Below, piece by piece: positions 52,471-53,155 of a stretch of 53,155 nucleotides of DNA. The DNA is taken from assembly GCA_045540295.1 (NCBI GenBank), contig JAZQGY010000004.1, positions 1 to 53,155 on the forward strand, written 5' to 3'. Within the stretch, counting starts at the first letter, position 1; each line of letters begins with the position of its first letter. A program made the position numbers and the translations under genes. The DNA comes from SIG452 sp045540295. Lineage in GTDB: Bacteria > Bacillota > Clostridia > UMGS1840. The notes under the pieces are model-generated. The model saw nothing but the letters and a program-made list of their open reading frames with translations. It had not been told where the DNA came from and did no database searches.

Positions 52471-52518
52471 TAAAAAAAGACTTTTGTGCACACAATAATA
52501 TAGTGTGCACAAAAGTCT
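52471..52518 (-). terminator. Riboswitch expression-platform terminator
   Basis: A perfect 16-base stem (AGACTTTTGTGCACAC with GTGTGCACAAAAGTCT, loop of 9) followed by seven T on the minus strand, placed just before the ATPase RBS. Its 5' arm includes the last strand of the aptamer, so aptamer and terminator are mutually exclusive. Confidence 0.85.
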
Positions 52519-52606
52519 CGTAACCGAATTCGGCATACGTCACCAAGCTGCCTTTTTTAGCAACTGCGATTGTTGATAACGTATTAAAACTACTCCCCTT
52601 TGGCAG
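52509..52606 (-). ncRNA. yybP-ykoY manganese riboswitch aptamer
   Basis: The leader contains CCAAAGGGGAGTAG (52590-52603), a hallmark of the yybP-ykoY class, then GGCAGC, GTATGCC and CGAGACTTTTG, matching GAGACCUUUG of the consensus. Mn2+ binding would pair the ends, freeing the terminator's partner and turning on the ATPase. Assignment is from recalled conserved bases. Confidence 0.85.
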
Positions 52607-52631
52607 AATAGCTATTTAATTATTAAAGAGT

Positions 52632-52660
52632 ATTATAGTCCTTTTTTTCAGTTTTGTCAA
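52632..52660 (-). promoter_or_regulatory. Promoter of riboswitch-ATPase transcript
   Basis: TTGACA (52655-52660), 17 bases and TATAAT (52632-52637), consensus on the minus strand; start expected near 52625. Confidence 0.75.
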
Positions 52661-52670
52661 CACTTTTATT

Positions 52671-52808
52671 TTATTTTTTTACTTCACTGAGCATATTTTC
52701 AATAAAAATTCCATACCCACGGGCGGGATTATTTACCAAAACATGTGTGACAGCTCCCACGATTTTACCATTTTGCAAAATGGGTGAACCGCTCACCACT
52801 GTTGTCAA
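52671..52808 (-). pseudogene. SpoIVB serine peptidase C-terminal remnant
   Basis: About 45 codons without a start encode VVSGSPILQNGKIVGAVTHV, then LVNNPARGYGIFIENML and stop, which matches the end of the SpoIVB peptidase (the GxSGSP active-site Ser region). The usual GMSGSP is altered (VVSGSP). Upstream the frame meets unrelated sequence and a stop, so this is a truncated copy, or a join in the assembly. It lies just before the ATPase promoter. Confidence 0.7.
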
Positions 52809-52830
52809 CAGGGGACAACAAGGTTTTCTC

Positions 52831-53155
52831 TTAAAGATATTTACTTAAAGTAAACTCAGCAAGTCTTATATGCTTTCTGTTGTCTGTATATGACATAGCA
52901 AGCTCGCCGTTTCTGTAATACTGAACAAACGGATAGAAGCAACTCGTCTGCATTTTTGCCTGTAATACAATTTCGCTTTTTGATAAATCTTTTGTGTCAA
53001 TTTTAACAACCCCTATATGTTCACGGTCAATTGGAGCATGGAAAAGATAAAGCTCATTTTTATATAAAATAAAATCAGAACGAGACTGACAGTCATAAAT
53101 CTCGACCGGTGCTTCCCATTTATCATTTTTAATATTGTAAGCAGTTAAAAAACCG
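52831..53155 (-). CDS. Beta-propeller/sialidase-like protein, C-terminal part
   Basis: A partial frame of 108 codons running off the window edge. It has YDCQSRSDFILYKNELYLFH, DREHIGVVKIDT, and ends ELAMSYTDNRKHIRLAEFTL plus SKYL. The DRxHIG and SYTxxRKHIRLAxF pattern is typical of sialidase/GH-type beta-propellers found in gut Clostridia. The identity is a guess from this short tail; the catalytic part is outside. Confidence 0.5.
   Translation of the reverse strand, partial: GFLTAYNIKNDKWEAPVEIYDCQSRSDFILYKNELYLFHAPIDREHIGVVKIDTKDLSKSEIVLQAKMQTSCFYPFVQYYRNGELAMSYTDNRKHIRLAEFTLSKYL

Noticed and set aside
1..53155. tRNA, rRNA, CRISPR array, insertion sequence, replication origin
   Set aside because: No cloverleaf-like sequences, direct-repeat/spacer arrays, transposase motifs or DnaA-box clusters were seen on reading both strands.

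Overview
The window looks like a chromosomal segment of a spore-forming anaerobic member of the Clostridia, probably an uncultured gut-type lineage. The evidence is a moderately AT-rich sequence, AGGAGG-type ribosome binding sites, a complete spoIIIAA-AH operon, a spoIVFA-spoIVFB pair, a SCIFF ranthipeptide precursor, a Firmicutes-type L27 with cleavable N-terminus plus its protease Prp, the EF-P-modification-associated pair YfmF/YfmH, and LexA boxes of a CGAAC-like (here CAAAC) type. I see no rRNA, tRNA, CRISPR array, IS element or complete prophage. No gene-free stretch exceeds about 300 bases once small genes are counted.

Layout. Positions 1-2.8 kb hold ferredoxin, exonuclease III, a DUF1540 protein and several tiny proteins, including a 19-residue hydrophobic peptide, a TP(N)IPK-repeat protein and a YqzL-like protein. 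Positions 2.8-8.6 kb (minus) hold a phosphoribosyltransferase, 5-formyl-THF cyclo-ligase, the SCIFF precursor scfA without its radical SAM partner, a TIGR04086 membrane protein, yajC, cysS and an unusual membrane glycosyltransferase-serine acetyltransferase fusion. Positions 8.7-16.9 kb (minus) hold recG-fakA-asp23, an amino-acid ABC transporter, an AraC regulator and maf.

Positions 17.0-24.1 kb (plus) hold the spoIIIA operon behind a candidate sigma-E promoter. It is followed by a three-gene cassette whose central gene encodes a phage-portal-like protein with no other phage structural gene nearby. Positions 24.1-41.4 kb form a long minus-strand run: mgtC, pncB, rmuC, an alanine-racemase-like gene, a TIGR03960 radical SAM gene, trmFO, topA, dprA, lgt, yfmH, yfmF, tsaD, rimI and tsaC.

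Positions 41.5-44.2 kb hold spoIVFA-spoIVFB behind another candidate sigma-E promoter, then a divergent SOS pair (LysM/YneA-like gene and lexA) sharing LexA-type boxes. Positions 44.2-45.3 kb hold rpmA-prp-rplU with an L21 leader. Positions 45.3-49.8 kb hold three tandem PHP-domain paralogues and an aldo/keto reductase with a palindromic operator over its promoter. Positions 49.8-52.7 kb hold a P-type cation ATPase preceded by a yybP-ykoY (Mn2+) riboswitch with a terminator. The far end carries a start-less SpoIVB C-terminal remnant and the C-terminus of a gene running off the window.

The points most worth following are the portal-like cassette behind spoIIIA, the glycosyltransferase-CysE fusion, the orphan SCIFF precursor, the PHP triplet, and the regulatory sites (Mn riboswitch, SOS boxes, two operator palindromes). 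Family assignments come from reading motifs and recalling families; no database search was run.
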